Source: Amphibacillus cookii
GTDB lineage: Bacteria > Bacillota > Bacilli > Bacillales > Amphibacillaceae
NCBI RefSeq assembly: GCF_016908375.1
Contig: NZ_JAFBDS010000003.1
Location: 62,001-126,000, forward strand
Reading direction: 5' to 3'
Length of the DNA: 64,000 bases
In this document: positions 43,026-52,068 of the stretch, in pieces
Numbering within the stretch: the stretch's first letter is position 1
Layout: each line of letters starts with the position of its first letter
Translations under genes and position numbers: made by a program
The notes under the pieces: model-generated
Database searches by the model: none
The model's input: only the letters and a program-made list of their open reading frames with translations
Told to the model about the DNA's origin: nothing

Positions 43026-43835
43026 ATGGACGAAAATTTACTACTTGCATTTGGATTAACATTATTTGCTGGTTTAGCAACAGGTATCGGCAGTATACTT
43101 GCTTTTTTCACCTCCACAACGAACACGAAGTTCTTGTCTTTCTCACTTGGATTCTCAGCAGGTGTCATGATTTATGTTTCAATGGTTGAGATCTTTTTTA
43201 AAGCTCAAGAATCATTAATAGCAGAGCTTGGCCAAGTACGCGGTTCTTGGATGACCGTAATTGGTTTTTTTGGTGGCATGTTGTTAATTGCACTTATTGA
43301 TCGATTTATCCCAAAGCAAGGTAACCCTCATGAAGTTAAGAAAATAGAGGATATGGATAAAAGACCGACACAGGTAAATGATCCAAGTCTATTAAAAATG
43401 GGGACGTTTACTGCACTGGCGATTGCGATTCATAATTTCCCCGAAGGCATTGCGACATTTACAGCTACCCTTCAAGATCCGGGCTTAGGCGTTGCCATTG
43501 CCATTGCGATAGCGATTCACAACATACCTGAGGGCATTGCCATCTCCGTGCCGATCTATTATGCAACAGGCAGCAAGAAGAAAGCATTTAAACTATCTTT
43601 CTTATCTGGCTTAGCTGAACCTGCGGGGGCGATACTCGCCTACCTCATTTTAATGCCTTTCTTAACAGAAACACTATTCGGTGTTGTTTTTGCCGGTGTC
43701 GCTGGTATCATGATTTTCATCTCATTGGATGAGCTACTTCCGGCTGCTAAACGTTACGATGAAACACACACATCAATCTATGGTCTTATTGCTGGGATGG
43801 CCGTTATGGCACTGAGCTTATTATTACTTATCTAA
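43026..43835 (+). CDS. zupT: ZIP-family metal transporter (ZupT type)
   Basis: A 269-residue, eight-helix divalent cation importer (zinc, also iron or manganese). The paired metal motifs are HNFPEGIATF (about 136-145) and HNIPEGIAISVP (about 162-173), the bacterial ZupT signature. FLSGLAEPAGAI follows in helix 6. Its start is preceded by AAAGGATT. It is monocistronic and ends at a bidirectional terminator. No zinc-regulator (Zur) site was confidently seen. Confidence 0.92.
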   Translation: MDENLLLAFGLTLFAGLATGIGSILAFFTSTTNTKFLSFSLGFSAGVMIYVSMVEIFFKAQESLIAELGQVRGSWMTVIGFFGGMLLIALIDRFIPKQGNPHEVKKIEDMDKRPTQVNDPSLLKMGTFTALAIAIHNFPEGIATFTATLQDPGLGVAIAIAIAIHNIPEGIAISVPIYYATGSKKKAFKLSFLSGLAEPAGAILAYLILMPFLTETLFGVVFAGVAGIMIFISLDELLPAAKRYDETHTSIYGLIAGMAVMALSLLLLI

Positions 43836-43841
43836 TCATGA

Positions 43842-43884
43842 AAAGAGAGACTGTATCAAAATCTATTGATACAGCCTCTCTTTC
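43842..43884. terminator. Bidirectional terminator between zupT and scdA
   Basis: AAAGAGAG-A-CTGTATCAA and TTGATACAG-C-CTCTCTTT arms, a long hairpin between convergent genes. Confidence 0.9.
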
Positions 43885-43885
43885 G

Positions 43886-44578
43886 TTAACTTTTAAATAA
43901 AATATGGTTCTCTAAATAAATGTGTTGAAGGGTATGGGTCTCTAATTCTGCAAGACGCGCATAAGTTATCCGATAAGAATTACACGCACCTTCAGGTGGG
44001 GTAAAACCATTTGTCAAATCGCGCATGTCTTTCAATAACTCCCCTACTTTTTGGTGCTCTTCTTCCATTTGATCATTCAATGTTTCTATGTCTCGCTTAA
44101 GTTGTGCATCACCTGTTTGCTCATATTCACGTATAAGAGGAAAAAGCTCTTGCTCTTCTGTCACTAAATGAGGCTCAATCTCTGCTTTAAATGTATGAAA
44201 ATTTTGATAGAGCTGTTTTAAATGCGGATGATTATGGCCATGCACCCGAAAAATTTTAGTTACGAATTGGCTGAGCGGCTCAAGCTCTTGCTCTAAATAG
44301 CGATGATGGTGTTCGACAATATGTGTGATAAGCTCTGTGTGCGAGACTACTGTCCAGTCTATATTTTGATGGCCTGCTTCCTGCCATTCTTGATATGCTT
44401 TGTTCAATGTATCCATAACGGCTTGACCATCAATGTTTTGCCTTTTTTCAAATACAGCTTGTAACGGCTGATCTCCCCCACAACAAAAATCAATCCGTGC
44501 TTCTTTAAATAAATCGCTCGCTTTTGGAAATGCCTTAACGACCTCTGCCGGTGTATGTTCAACGCGAAATGTATCCAT
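43886..44578 (-). CDS. scdA: Iron-sulfur cluster repair di-iron protein (ScdA/YtfE)
   Basis: A 230-residue RIC protein that repairs Fe-S clusters after nitric oxide or oxidant damage. The N-terminal ScdA_N domain has FKEARIDFCCGGDQPL (cysteines near 30). The C-terminal hemerythrin-like domain carries the di-iron ligands: HTELITHIVEHHHRYLEQEL, HPHLKQLYQNFHTF, EPHLVTEEQELFPLI and EEHQKVG. I chose ATG 44578 because AGGAGG lies about 10 bp upstream; the ATG at 44620 lies before that site. The Fnr-like operator upstream fits anaerobic or NO-responsive expression. Confidence 0.92.
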   Translation of the reverse strand: MDTFRVEHTPAEVVKAFPKASDLFKEARIDFCCGGDQPLQAVFEKRQNIDGQAVMDTLNKAYQEWQEAGHQNIDWTVVSHTELITHIVEHHHRYLEQELEPLSQFVTKIFRVHGHNHPHLKQLYQNFHTFKAEIEPHLVTEEQELFPLIREYEQTGDAQLKRDIETLNDQMEEEHQKVGELLKDMRDLTNGFTPPEGACNSYRITYARLAELETHTLQHIYLENHILFKS

Positions 44579-44611
44579 AAAATATAACCTCCTAAAGAAA
44601 TGGTCATTAAA

Positions 44612-44617
44612 AGATAA
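44612..44617 (-). promoter_or_regulatory. -10 box of scdA
   Basis: TTATCT on the minus strand, with predicted start near 44605. The centre of the Fnr-like palindrome is then about 41 bp upstream, the class II activator position. Confidence 0.45.
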
Positions 44618-44638
44618 CACAAATATTTAGGAGGATCG

Positions 44639-44652
44639 GTGATCTCGATCAC
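44639..44652 (-). promoter_or_regulatory. Crp/Fnr-type operator upstream of scdA
   Basis: GTGATCTCGATCAC fits GTGA-N6-TCAC, the core of the Bacillus Fnr consensus TGTGA-N6-TCACA. It is perfectly symmetric. Confidence 0.6.
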
Positions 44653-44700
44653 TTTTTCTAGCATAATGCCTACTGAAGGCATGGTAAACGACCGATAACA

Positions 44701-47049
44701 CTACTCCGCATTTACTTCATGAACTTTATAAAAATCATACAAAGGTGCGGGCACTTCTTTAAGAAAAGCTGAAACACCGTCAATCGCAATGACTGTGAGT
44801 GCATGCATTGCACGCGTACAAGCCGTGTACAAGAGGTTTCGATCCAATTCAGTAACATATTGATCGACCGAAGCATCATAAACAACCACCGCGTCAAATT
44901 CTATCCCTTTTGCTAAATAAGCTGGGAGCACTTGAATACCTTGTTTAAAGGTATGTGTTTCCGTCCCGACAAAGTGAACATCTTGGTAAGATTGCTTAAG
45001 TAGCTTAGCTAAAGCCTTGGCCATTGCCTTGTTCTTTGTAATGACGGCGATATTTTGATGAGCGTGGTTTAAGTAATCACTAATGGCTGTATAAAGTTTA
45101 TACTCAGCAATGGTTTCATTATCGACTTCAATAACAACAGGCATCTCTCCTTCACGGTTAAACGGCTCAATTTGATTTCCGTTCGGCATAAACGACCTCG
45201 TAAATTCGACAATCGGTCGTGTTGATCGATAGCTTCTCAACAATGTGATCCGCTCAACGTGTTGGTCGCCTTGATCTACCAAAACATTTTGATCTGTCAT
45301 CGCATGATAGTAAATCGCCTGATTGATATCACCCAAAAGTGTCATTCGACTATTTGGATAAATATGAGCTAAATAGCGCAATTGAAAGGGAGAATAATCC
45401 TGTGCTTCATCCAAGAAAATATATTTAATCGCACGATTGGCTTCAAATCCCATTAGCATCCGTTCAAAATAAAGAAATGGTGTCGCATCCTCCCATGTTA
45501 AAAAGTTATCTTTGATACGTTTTATCGTAGAATCACTAATGGCTTGCCATTCTAATCTTGTTAATGGTTGATCAACGTCAGCTTGCTCAAACAGTTGAAG
45601 GTATGTTTTCTTTGTATCCATAAAGTAAAACCGTTTAATTTTTTTACGTAATGGCTTTAGTTGTTCTCTAATCACTTTCCGTTTTAAATAATCCGTTTCT
45701 TTATCGACATCATGATAGGTTTCCATGTCCTCACTTGATTCTTCCTCGAGCGCTTGGTAAGCTTCTTGAAAATCTTCCTTACTTAGGAGCTCGATCTCAT
45801 TTTCAACCCACTTTGCTTTCATATACTGACGTTCTTGCTTCTTCAATTCTGCTAATATCCACTGTGACATCTTTTCTAAACGAACTTGAATGGGTGTCGC
45901 ATTTGAAAAACTGTAAAAATAACGCGATAGTTGTGTTTTAGATAGGAGTAAATCGCTTCGAAAACGAATATTTCGAAATGCCATGCCACTTTCCTTTAAA
46001 TGTTCTAAAAAATGATCAACATGGCGCTTGAATAACTCACTTGATTTATAACGCATACCAACGAGACGCTCATTTGCTTCGTTATCGCTATTTGCCAAAG
46101 CAAATTCTAACTGTTCAAATGGCGATTCAATCACAAAACGTCTACCTAGCTGCTGTTCAATATAATGATAAAACGTCATTTGTTTAATATTATCTTCGCC
46201 TAGTTCCGGTAATACACGCGAGACATAACTGTTAAACAAAGGATTGGGTGAAAATAAAATCATTTGATCTGCTGTTAACTGTTCACGGTAACGATATAAT
46301 AAATAAGCGACACGTTGTAATGCAGCAGATGTTTTCCCACTGCCCGCTACCCCTTGAACAACAAGCATTTTGCTTTTTTCATTGCGAATAATTTTATTTT
46401 GTTCGCGCTGAATCGTGGCAACAATACTCTTCATTGTCGTATCCGATGACTTGCCAAGCACAGATTGTAAGAGATGATCACCAATGGTCAATCCCGTGTC
46501 AAACATACCTGTTAGTTCACCCTGCTTAATCACATATTGCCTTTTTAAAGTCATTTCACCTTCAACTTGCTGATCAATCGCTTGGTAACTCGCACGACCC
46601 GGTGGATAGTCATAATACATACTTGAGATCGGCGCACGCCAATCATAAACGAGAAATGCTTCTTCCTTCTCATCCATTAATGATGACGTACCAATATATA
46701 TACGTTCTTCCGTTTGTTCGCCTGCTTCTATAAAGTCGATTCTGCCAAAATAAGGTGTCTCTCTTAGACGTAATAATTTATCTAATTGCTGGGACAACTG
46801 ACCATGACTACGTTCTCTTTCTGATAAAAACTCAGCTTGTTGCTTCAAACTTGCTTGCGTTTCAATGGCGTCATCTAATTCTGTTAAATTGACCGTGACA
46901 TCATCCCAGAAGTCTTTCCTTATATCAATCACGCGATCCTTTAATGTTTTCATATAAGCGGTTAAGCGATGAATTTTCCGATCGATATAACTACTAACCC
47001 GCTTCACACGTTGATATTCTTCTTGCCAATCCTTTTCATGTTTGGTCAT
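44701..47049 (-). CDS. helD: HelD, RNA polymerase recycling motor (UvrD/Rep-like helicase)
   Basis: A 782-residue SF1-type ATPase that frees stalled RNA polymerase. The start KDWQEEYQRVKRVSSYIDRKIHRL is the coiled-coil arm that enters the secondary channel. FWDDVTVNL, PYFGRIDFIEAGE and YIGTSSLMDEKEEAFLVYDWRAPISSMYYD are strongly HelD-like. Walker A is VVQGVAGSGKTSAALQRVAY (about 205-224), Walker B is IFLDEAQDYSPFQLRYL, and motif VI is LLYTACTRAMHALTVIA. I chose ATG 47049, with GAGGAG 8 bp before it; the GTG at 47058 overlaps that site. It is monocistronic. Confidence 0.94.
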   Translation of the reverse strand: MTKHEKDWQEEYQRVKRVSSYIDRKIHRLTAYMKTLKDRVIDIRKDFWDDVTVNLTELDDAIETQASLKQQAEFLSERERSHGQLSQQLDKLLRLRETPYFGRIDFIEAGEQTEERIYIGTSSLMDEKEEAFLVYDWRAPISSMYYDYPPGRASYQAIDQQVEGEMTLKRQYVIKQGELTGMFDTGLTIGDHLLQSVLGKSSDTTMKSIVATIQREQNKIIRNEKSKMLVVQGVAGSGKTSAALQRVAYLLYRYREQLTADQMILFSPNPLFNSYVSRVLPELGEDNIKQMTFYHYIEQQLGRRFVIESPFEQLEFALANSDNEANERLVGMRYKSSELFKRHVDHFLEHLKESGMAFRNIRFRSDLLLSKTQLSRYFYSFSNATPIQVRLEKMSQWILAELKKQERQYMKAKWVENEIELLSKEDFQEAYQALEEESSEDMETYHDVDKETDYLKRKVIREQLKPLRKKIKRFYFMDTKKTYLQLFEQADVDQPLTRLEWQAISDSTIKRIKDNFLTWEDATPFLYFERMLMGFEANRAIKYIFLDEAQDYSPFQLRYLAHIYPNSRMTLLGDINQAIYYHAMTDQNVLVDQGDQHVERITLLRSYRSTRPIVEFTRSFMPNGNQIEPFNREGEMPVVIEVDNETIAEYKLYTAISDYLNHAHQNIAVITKNKAMAKALAKLLKQSYQDVHFVGTETHTFKQGIQVLPAYLAKGIEFDAVVVYDASVDQYVTELDRNLLYTACTRAMHALTVIAIDGVSAFLKEVPAPLYDFYKVHEVNAE

Positions 47050-47221
47050 ATGTTTCACTCCTCTATTGCCAAAACCAGTCGCCGCTTAGCGACACCTTAC
47101 TTTTACCCTCTATTCTACGTGATTATCCCTAAAAAGACTAGAAAAAAGCGGTTTTTGCAAAAGTCTTTCATCCTGCTTGCAAATACGTTATCATATATAT
47201 TTAGAGAGGCGAAAGATTTTT

Positions 47222-48454
47222 TTGAAAGAAGGGGTTATCATTCAAGAACAGCAATTAGTTAAACAAAATGTTGCCATCATGTGGTTTGCCAATTTTTTTA
47301 TCGCTGGTAGTATCACAATGGTTCAACCTTTTTTATCGCTTTATATTGATTCATTAGGGGATTATTCAGCTAGCTATGTTCAAACATGGTCAGGGTTAAT
47401 CTTTAGTGTCACTTTTGTTACAGCATTTATTTTTTCTCCTATTTGGGGAAAAGTGGGTGATCGTTTTGGTCGTAAACCCATATTAGTTGTTTTTGCTTTT
47501 GGATTAGGGGTTTCATTGTTCCTAATGGGCTTTGTCACGTCGATTGTTCAGCTCTTTTTCTTACGAATGTTTATGGGGATTTTCACTGGTTTTATTTCAA
47601 TGTCACAAGCTTTAATTTCAACACAAACGTCAAAACGTGTCGCTGGACAGGTATTAGGTACATTACAAACTGGGAGTATAACAGGCACATTATTGGGGCC
47701 ATTGATTGGTGGAGTGTTGGCTGATTTATTTGGTTATTCTGCTACGTTTCAATGGTTGGCTTTTGTGTTGCTCTTTGCTAGTTTACTCGTTCTTTTCGGG
47801 GTCAAAGAATTTCGAATTCAAGAAGAAGAGCAACCGATTCACTATTCGAGTCGACAAGTATTGTTGCATATCTTTAGACATCCGATGTTATTAATCGTGA
47901 TGTTTATGTCAATGATTGTTCAAGTCGCTAATTTTAGTGTACAACCGATTTTGTCTTTATTTGTTGGTGACATCCACGGATCAGCTAACATTGCCTTTTT
48001 CTCTGGCCTCGCCTTTTCATCAGCTGGTTTAGGTAACTTGTTAATGGCACGTAAATGGGGAAGGATTGGTGATCAGGTCGGTTACATTAAAATATTGACG
48101 ATTTTATTATTTGCTGCTGGTATTATCTATTTCCCAGCTGGATTTGTGACAAACCTTTGGCAATTAATTATATTGCGTTTTCTACTAGGTATTACTATTG
48201 GTGGTATTATCCCCATTCGAATTGCATATATACGCCAAGAAGCACCGATTTCAATGCAAGGCGAAGTGCTTGGTTACAATACAAGTCTACGCTTTTTCGG
48301 CAATATGATTGGTCCAATGCTAGGGGGAACCATCAGTGCTTATTTCGGTTATTCTGCTGTGTTCATCTTAACAAGTGCATTATTATTGTTAAGTGGTATC
48401 ATCATGGCTGTCGCACAGCGTCGGCATCCCGAGCTTGTGCCTAACCATGCTTGA
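47222..48454 (+). CDS. MFS drug-efflux transporter (MdtG/multidrug type)
   Basis: A 410-residue, 12-helix major facilitator. Motif A GKVGDRFGRKPILV (near residue 76) and motif C-like GSITGTLLGPLIGGVLADLFG (about 150-170) put it with the drug/H+ antiporters. I chose TTG 47222, about 11 bp after AGAGGCG. No ATG is well placed, and an upstream ATG at 47177 lies before that site. The cargo is unknown. It is divergent from helD and ends at a bidirectional terminator. Confidence 0.82.
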   Translation: MKEGVIIQEQQLVKQNVAIMWFANFFIAGSITMVQPFLSLYIDSLGDYSASYVQTWSGLIFSVTFVTAFIFSPIWGKVGDRFGRKPILVVFAFGLGVSLFLMGFVTSIVQLFFLRMFMGIFTGFISMSQALISTQTSKRVAGQVLGTLQTGSITGTLLGPLIGGVLADLFGYSATFQWLAFVLLFASLLVLFGVKEFRIQEEEQPIHYSSRQVLLHIFRHPMLLIVMFMSMIVQVANFSVQPILSLFVGDIHGSANIAFFSGLAFSSAGLGNLLMARKWGRIGDQVGYIKILTILLFAAGIIYFPAGFVTNLWQLIILRFLLGITIGGIIPIRIAYIRQEAPISMQGEVLGYNTSLRFFGNMIGPMLGGTISAYFGYSAVFILTSALLLLSGIIMAVAQRRHPELVPNHA

Positions 48455-48487
48455 TCTCACATGATCGATTCGTTTGATTATCTTAGT

Positions 48488-48524
48488 AAAAAAGCCAACA
48501 TCCGATGAGCGATGTTGGCTTTTG
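48488..48524. terminator. Bidirectional terminator between the MFS gene and ridA
   Basis: AAAAAGCCAACATC and GATGTTGGCTTTT arms with an 8-base loop. Confidence 0.9.
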
Positions 48525-48526
48525 CT

Positions 48527-48904
48527 TTATCTTTTTGCAATAACGTCCATTTCTACTTTAACCCCTTTAGGGAGTTGGCTCACTTCAACTGTCGCACGGG
48601 CAGGATAAGGTACTGTTAGAAACTCAGCATACGTCTCATTTAACGTAGCAAAATCATTCATATCGGTTAAATAAATCGTAAACTTTGCCACGTGTTCAAA
48701 TGTTAAATTGGCTTGTTTTAAAACAGCAGCTAAATTTTTCATCACTTGAACTGTCTGTTCTTTTATTCCCCCTGCTACAACTTCCATCGTGTTTGGATCG
48801 AGTGGGATTTGCCCTGAAACAAATACAAGATCCCCCAAATCAATCGCTTGTGAATAAGGGCCAATTGCTTCAGGCGCCTGATTAGTCTGAATCGCTTTAC
48901 GTGT
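48527..48904 (-). CDS. ridA: RidA, reactive enamine/imine deaminase
   Basis: A 125-residue RidA/YjgF protein that hydrolyses 2-aminoacrylate-type intermediates produced by PLP enzymes. EAIGPYSQAIDLGDLVFVSGQIPLDP is the N-terminal signature. The catalytic arginine is in YPARATVEVSQLPKGVKVEMDVIA. I chose ATG 48904, with AAGGAG 8 bp before it. It is monocistronic. Confidence 0.95.
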   Translation of the reverse strand, partial: TRKAIQTNQAPEAIGPYSQAIDLGDLVFVSGQIPLDPNTMEVVAGGIKEQTVQVMKNLAAVLKQANLTFEHVAKFTIYLTDMNDFATLNETYAEFLTVPYPARATVEVSQLPKGVKVEMDVIAKR

Positions 48905-49039
48905 CATAAGTATGACTCCTTTTTTATTCATTTTGTTGTTAGCATTTTACCACACTCGCGTTTTTTTAGTAAACTAATGATGTCTGGTTTATAAATGATG
49001 ACGAAGGGAATACATCGCAATATAGGAAGGGTGATCAAT

Positions 49040-49438
49040 TTGTTTAAAACATTTCCATTAAAAACAAACAAGCATAGTGACATGATCGAGATTACCAATC
49101 AAATTCAACAATGGCTGACTGAAGAGCAAGTCGATAACGGGGTTATTGTTGTCTCCTCCATGCATACAACTGCCGGCATTACCGTCAATGAGAACGCCGA
49201 TCCCGATGTCAAAACGGATTTTTTACGAAGGCTTGACGAAGTCTACCCGTGGGAGGACAAAAATGACCGCCATATGGAAGGCAATACCGCAGCACATTTA
49301 AAAACCAGTACAGTAGGACATGCTCAAACGATCGTGATTGATCAAGGTCAATTAGTGCTCGGCACATGGCAAGGGATTTATTTTTGTGAATTTGACGGAC
49401 CACGCTCACGTCAATTCCATGTGAAAGTACTGCGGTGA
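49040..49438 (+). CDS. YjbQ/UPF0047 family protein
   Basis: A 132-residue protein of the family often named secondary thiamine-phosphate synthase. [35 protein letters not shown] (about 33-67), the histidine-rich [19 protein letters not shown] and the closing [18 protein letters not shown] are hallmarks. Three conserved histidines may bind a metal. The enzymatic role in cells is not settled. TTG 49040 follows GGAAGGGTG. An upstream ATG at 48995 has no ribosome site. Confidence 0.9.
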   Translation: MFKTFPLKTNKHSDMIEITNQIQQWLTEEQVDNGVIVVSSMHTTAGITVNENADPDVKTDFLRRLDEVYPWEDKNDRHMEGNTAAHLKTSTVGHAQTIVIDQGQLVLGTWQGIYFCEFDGPRSRQFHVKVLR

Positions 49439-49464
49439 TGGAATGAACACCACCCCACCGATTA

Positions 49465-49502
49465 TTGAGCCGACCTCCTGATATAAGGAAGTCGGCTCAA
49501 TT
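49465..49502. terminator. Terminator after the YjbQ gene
   Basis: TTGAGCCGAC and GTCGGCTCAA perfect arms with a 15-base interior. A short T-rich stretch follows. Confidence 0.85.
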
Positions 49503-49562
49503 TAAATCTTACACAAGTAATGTTTCTGCCGTGTATTGCGTTGTATTTGCTTACGTTTATCT

Positions 49563-49970
49563 TTATCTCAATTCATCATCTAACGGGACAATCTGTTCAT
49601 CTAATACTTTCTTCCATTCACGCTTCATCCTTTGAGGATACGTAAAGGGCTTAACTTCTGGATGCATCGTCTTAAAGGCATCATAATCCTTACTTTCAAT
49701 AATGCTTTTCATGTTTGGGATGCTCTCCATACCCATCATGTACTGTATTGCTGATGCGTGTAATTCATGGCTTGATACACACCACGACTGACTAAACGCT
49801 TCGATAGTTTCATTTTTCTTACCTGTAAAGAAACGTCGTTTTACCGCAAAGATATCTTCTTTTTCTTCAATGACCTCTTGATCAATCGCATTTAAAATAT
49901 CTCGATAGACCGCTTTGACGTTTTCTTCCTTGTTTAATTTTTGTAAGGCTTTTCGCTGATTTTTACACAT
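49563..49970 (-). CDS. Unrecognised 135-residue protein, possibly a fragment
   Basis: A hydrophilic, mostly helical 135-residue frame with many Lys and Glu residues. It begins MCKNQRKALQKLNKEENVKAVYRDILNAIDQEV and ends RMKREWKKVLDEQIVPLDDELR. No ribosome site precedes the ATG at 49970, and I see no signal peptide or membrane segment. The tail weakly recalls the helical end of larger DNA-processing enzymes such as type I restriction HsdR. That is not firm, and I leave it unnamed. Lack of a ribosome site suggests a decayed gene or a wrong start. Confidence 0.45.
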   Translation of the reverse strand: MCKNQRKALQKLNKEENVKAVYRDILNAIDQEVIEEKEDIFAVKRRFFTGKKNETIEAFSQSWCVSSHELHASAIQYMMGMESIPNMKSIIESKDYDAFKTMHPEVKPFTYPQRMKREWKKVLDEQIVPLDDELR

Positions 49971-49992
49971 TTAGAGACATGAGAATTAGGAT

Positions 49993-50021
49993 TTGCTTTC
50001 ACATAAACCCTTATGTATAAT
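49993..50021 (+). promoter_or_regulatory. Promoter of the putative antitoxin RNA
   Basis: TTGCTT, a 17-bp spacer ending in TG-, and a perfect TATAAT. Transcription should start near 50028 and run toward the toxin gene. Confidence 0.6.
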
Positions 50022-50027
50022 TAGATT

Positions 50028-50206
50028 ATAGAGACGGGTGTCGATTTTAAACACTTAATTGTATGAATTTGTGCCACTTGGCATAAACTAAAAGCTGTTA
50101 GTGCGTCAACACTAACAGCAAAATAGACTTACTCCCTTCAAGGGGGTCAGTACTGCGACGAAATAATCCGCCGAGCGATCAACTCATAGGCGGATTATTT
50201 TTTTGT
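50028..50206 (+). ncRNA. Putative antisense antitoxin RNA of a type I toxin-antitoxin locus
   Basis: A roughly 180-nt RNA is predicted from a consensus promoter (49993-50021) to a strong terminator at 50163-50206 (AATAATCCGCC / GGCGGATTATT followed by T7). It has no open reading frame of note and contains a GCTGTTAGT / ACTAACAGC hairpin at about 50094-50119. It overlaps the 3' end of the convergent toxin mRNA, the geometry of TxpA/RatA and BsrG/SR4. Its existence is inferred. Confidence 0.55.
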
Positions 50207-50281
50207 GTTGTTAAAGGCAATTACTGCTACGATCAACACAGAAAAATTAATCATGATGGTCAACGTTTCAAATACCGTCAT
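50195..50281 (-). CDS. Type I toxin peptide, 28 residues (holin-like/TxpA-BsrG type)
   Basis: The peptide MTVFETLTIMINFSVLIVAV-IAFNNTKK has a single transmembrane helix and a short basic tail. It closely fits the MTV(F/Y)E-L--MI-F pattern of the putative holin-like toxins of Bacillus type I systems. Its ribosome site AAAGGGGGTGA is strong but lies in a predicted hairpin with the upstream TCACC-TTA-CCTTT, a known way to limit toxin translation. The promoter has TGA-TATAAT (50363-50358). The stop codon lies in the shared terminator stem. Such peptides depolarise the membrane when free of antitoxin RNA. Confidence 0.78.
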   Translation of the reverse strand: MTVFETLTIMINFSVLIVAVIAFNNTKK

Positions 50282-50287
50282 GCAGCA

Positions 50288-50317
50288 TCACCCCCTTTCT
50301 TACAAAAGGTAAGGTGA
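50288..50317 (-). promoter_or_regulatory. Hairpin sequestering the toxin ribosome site
   Basis: On the minus strand TCACC (50317-50313) pairs with GGTGA (50292-50288), and CCTTT (50309-50305) with AAAGG (50298-50294). The Shine-Dalgarno bases are within the 3' arm. Confidence 0.6.
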
Positions 50318-50357
50318 GTACTGGACCGCCCATGAGTTAGCAAATCTATTAAGTTAA

Positions 50358-50363
50358 ATTATA
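50358..50363 (-). promoter_or_regulatory. -10 box of the toxin gene
   Basis: TATAAT with an extended TG (TGA-TATAAT) on the minus strand. The -35 region, TCGTTT at 17 bp, is weak. Predicted start near 50351, giving a toxin mRNA of about 200 nt. Confidence 0.55.
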
Positions 50364-50532
50364 TCACAAATTCAAGAAGCAAACGATAGTCATAAGTGAG
50401 ACAGTATGTTTGGTATATGACTATTGTATCATGTCAATCAAATTAGAAAAATCAGTTCAGTGAAGCGAGTAATCGCAGGTTTAATTCAAGCTGAAAACCC
50501 TCTTCAATAAACTTGGAGCTTTTTTACATAGA

Positions 50533-50557
50533 AAAGACTAGGTTTTCACCTAGCCTT
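50533..50557 (-). terminator. Terminator of the arabinan operon
   Basis: AAGGCTAGG, loop TGAAAA, CCTAGTCTT followed by TTCT on the minus strand, 18 bp after abf2. Confidence 0.8.
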
Positions 50558-50574
50558 CTTGTTAACTTCTCTTA

Positions 50575-52056
50575 CTATGCGTTTACTTTTAGGACGACAA
50601 CAGACATTGGTGGTAAAGTCACCTTTAATCCTCCGTCCTTGTTTTCAAATGCTGTAAAGGCAACCGGCTTAACTTTATCTGGATTGTCAAATGTATTATG
50701 ATCATTCATTTTTTCAGAAGTAATCACTTCTCCAGATACGTTGGCAAAATCAACACCGCGAATGTCAAAATCAATTTCTGCTTGGTGATCTTTATCCGCA
50801 TTTGTCAAACTAATATGAATGGATCCGTCTTTGGCTTTTGAAGCAGACCCATTCACTTGTGGATACGCTGCTCCATCTACTTCTAACATTTTTGTGTCAA
50901 TATCTAATGCGATTCTTTCGGCATCTTGATGGACTTTATACATTTTGAAAACGTGATAGGTTGGCGTTAATAACAGCCTGTCTTCTTCTGTTAACACCAT
51001 TGCTTGAATAACATTAACCATCTGGGCAATATTTGCCATCTTAATACGATCATTATGATTATTGAAGATATTTAATGACACACCTGCAATCACCGCATCA
51101 CGCACTGTGTTTTGTTGATATAGAAAACCTGGATTGGTTCCTGGCTCGACATCATACCATGCACCCCATTCATCAACAATCATCGCTACACGTTTTTCAG
51201 GGTCATATTTATCCATAATGGTACTGTGTTTTTCAATTAATTCTTCAATATAGTATGCCTTTTGCATCGACATTTCCCACTCTTTATCATCAAAACGAAC
51301 GGCGTCACCCTTGTTCCAGAAGCCGCCTGGATGGACATAATAATGTAAGCTTAAGCCATCCATCATGTGATTAGCTTCGCGCATTAACGTTTCTGTCCAT
51401 TGATAATCAGCAACATTTGCTCCTCCGGCGATTTTGAAAATTTTATTGTCGCCATAGTTGCGGACATATGTTTGAAAACGTCGGTAGAGATCCGCATAGT
51501 ATTGTGGCCGCATATTGCCACCACAACCCCAGTTCTCATTACCGACACCAAAGTATTTAACGTTCCACGGTTTTTCTTGGCCATTTTCTTTACGCCAATT
51601 TGCCATTGGTGACTCGCCATCAAATGTCATGTATTCAACCCATTCTGACATCTCCTGTACCGTTCCACTACCTACATTGCCATTAATATAAGGCTCTGTC
51701 TCAAGCAACTCACATAATTTCATAAATTCATGTGTACCGAAGTGATTATTTTCAATGACACCACCCCAATGTGTATTGACCATCCGCTTTCGTTCTTGTC
51801 TAGGGCCAACACCATCTTTCCAATGATATTCATCGGCAAAACAGCCACCCGGCCAACGTAGAACAGGAATATTAAGATCTTTTAATGCAGCTAATACATC
51901 ATTGCGAATACCATTCGTATTTGGGATGGGTGAATCTTCTCCTACCCATAAGCCTTCATATATACATCTGCCTAAGTGTTCAGCAAACTGACCATAAATA
52001 TTCTTATCAATTTTCCCTCTTGACACATCAGCATTTAAAACGACTTTTGTTCCCAT
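50575..52056 (-). CDS. abf2: Alpha-N-arabinofuranosidase, GH51 (Abf2-like)
   Basis: A 493-residue cytoplasmic GH51 enzyme that releases arabinofuranose from arabino-oligosaccharides. [15 protein letters not shown]-type N-terminus, [19 protein letters not shown], acid/base glutamate in [12 protein letters not shown], and nucleophile glutamate in [14 protein letters not shown] (near 290). The sequence is closer to Bacillus subtilis Abf2 than to AbfA. No signal peptide, so it acts on imported oligomers. It is the last gene of the araNPQ-abf operon, 12 bp after the GH27 gene. Confidence 0.93.
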   Translation of the reverse strand: MGTKVVLNADVSRGKIDKNIYGQFAEHLGRCIYEGLWVGEDSPIPNTNGIRNDVLAALKDLNIPVLRWPGGCFADEYHWKDGVGPRQERKRMVNTHWGGVIENNHFGTHEFMKLCELLETEPYINGNVGSGTVQEMSEWVEYMTFDGESPMANWRKENGQEKPWNVKYFGVGNENWGCGGNMRPQYYADLYRRFQTYVRNYGDNKIFKIAGGANVADYQWTETLMREANHMMDGLSLHYYVHPGGFWNKGDAVRFDDKEWEMSMQKAYYIEELIEKHSTIMDKYDPEKRVAMIVDEWGAWYDVEPGTNPGFLYQQNTVRDAVIAGVSLNIFNNHNDRIKMANIAQMVNVIQAMVLTEEDRLLLTPTYHVFKMYKVHQDAERIALDIDTKMLEVDGAAYPQVNGSASKAKDGSIHISLTNADKDHQAEIDFDIRGVDFANVSGEVITSEKMNDHNTFDNPDKVKPVAFTAFENKDGGLKVTLPPMSVVVLKVNA

Positions 52057-52068
52057 GTTAGCACCTCT

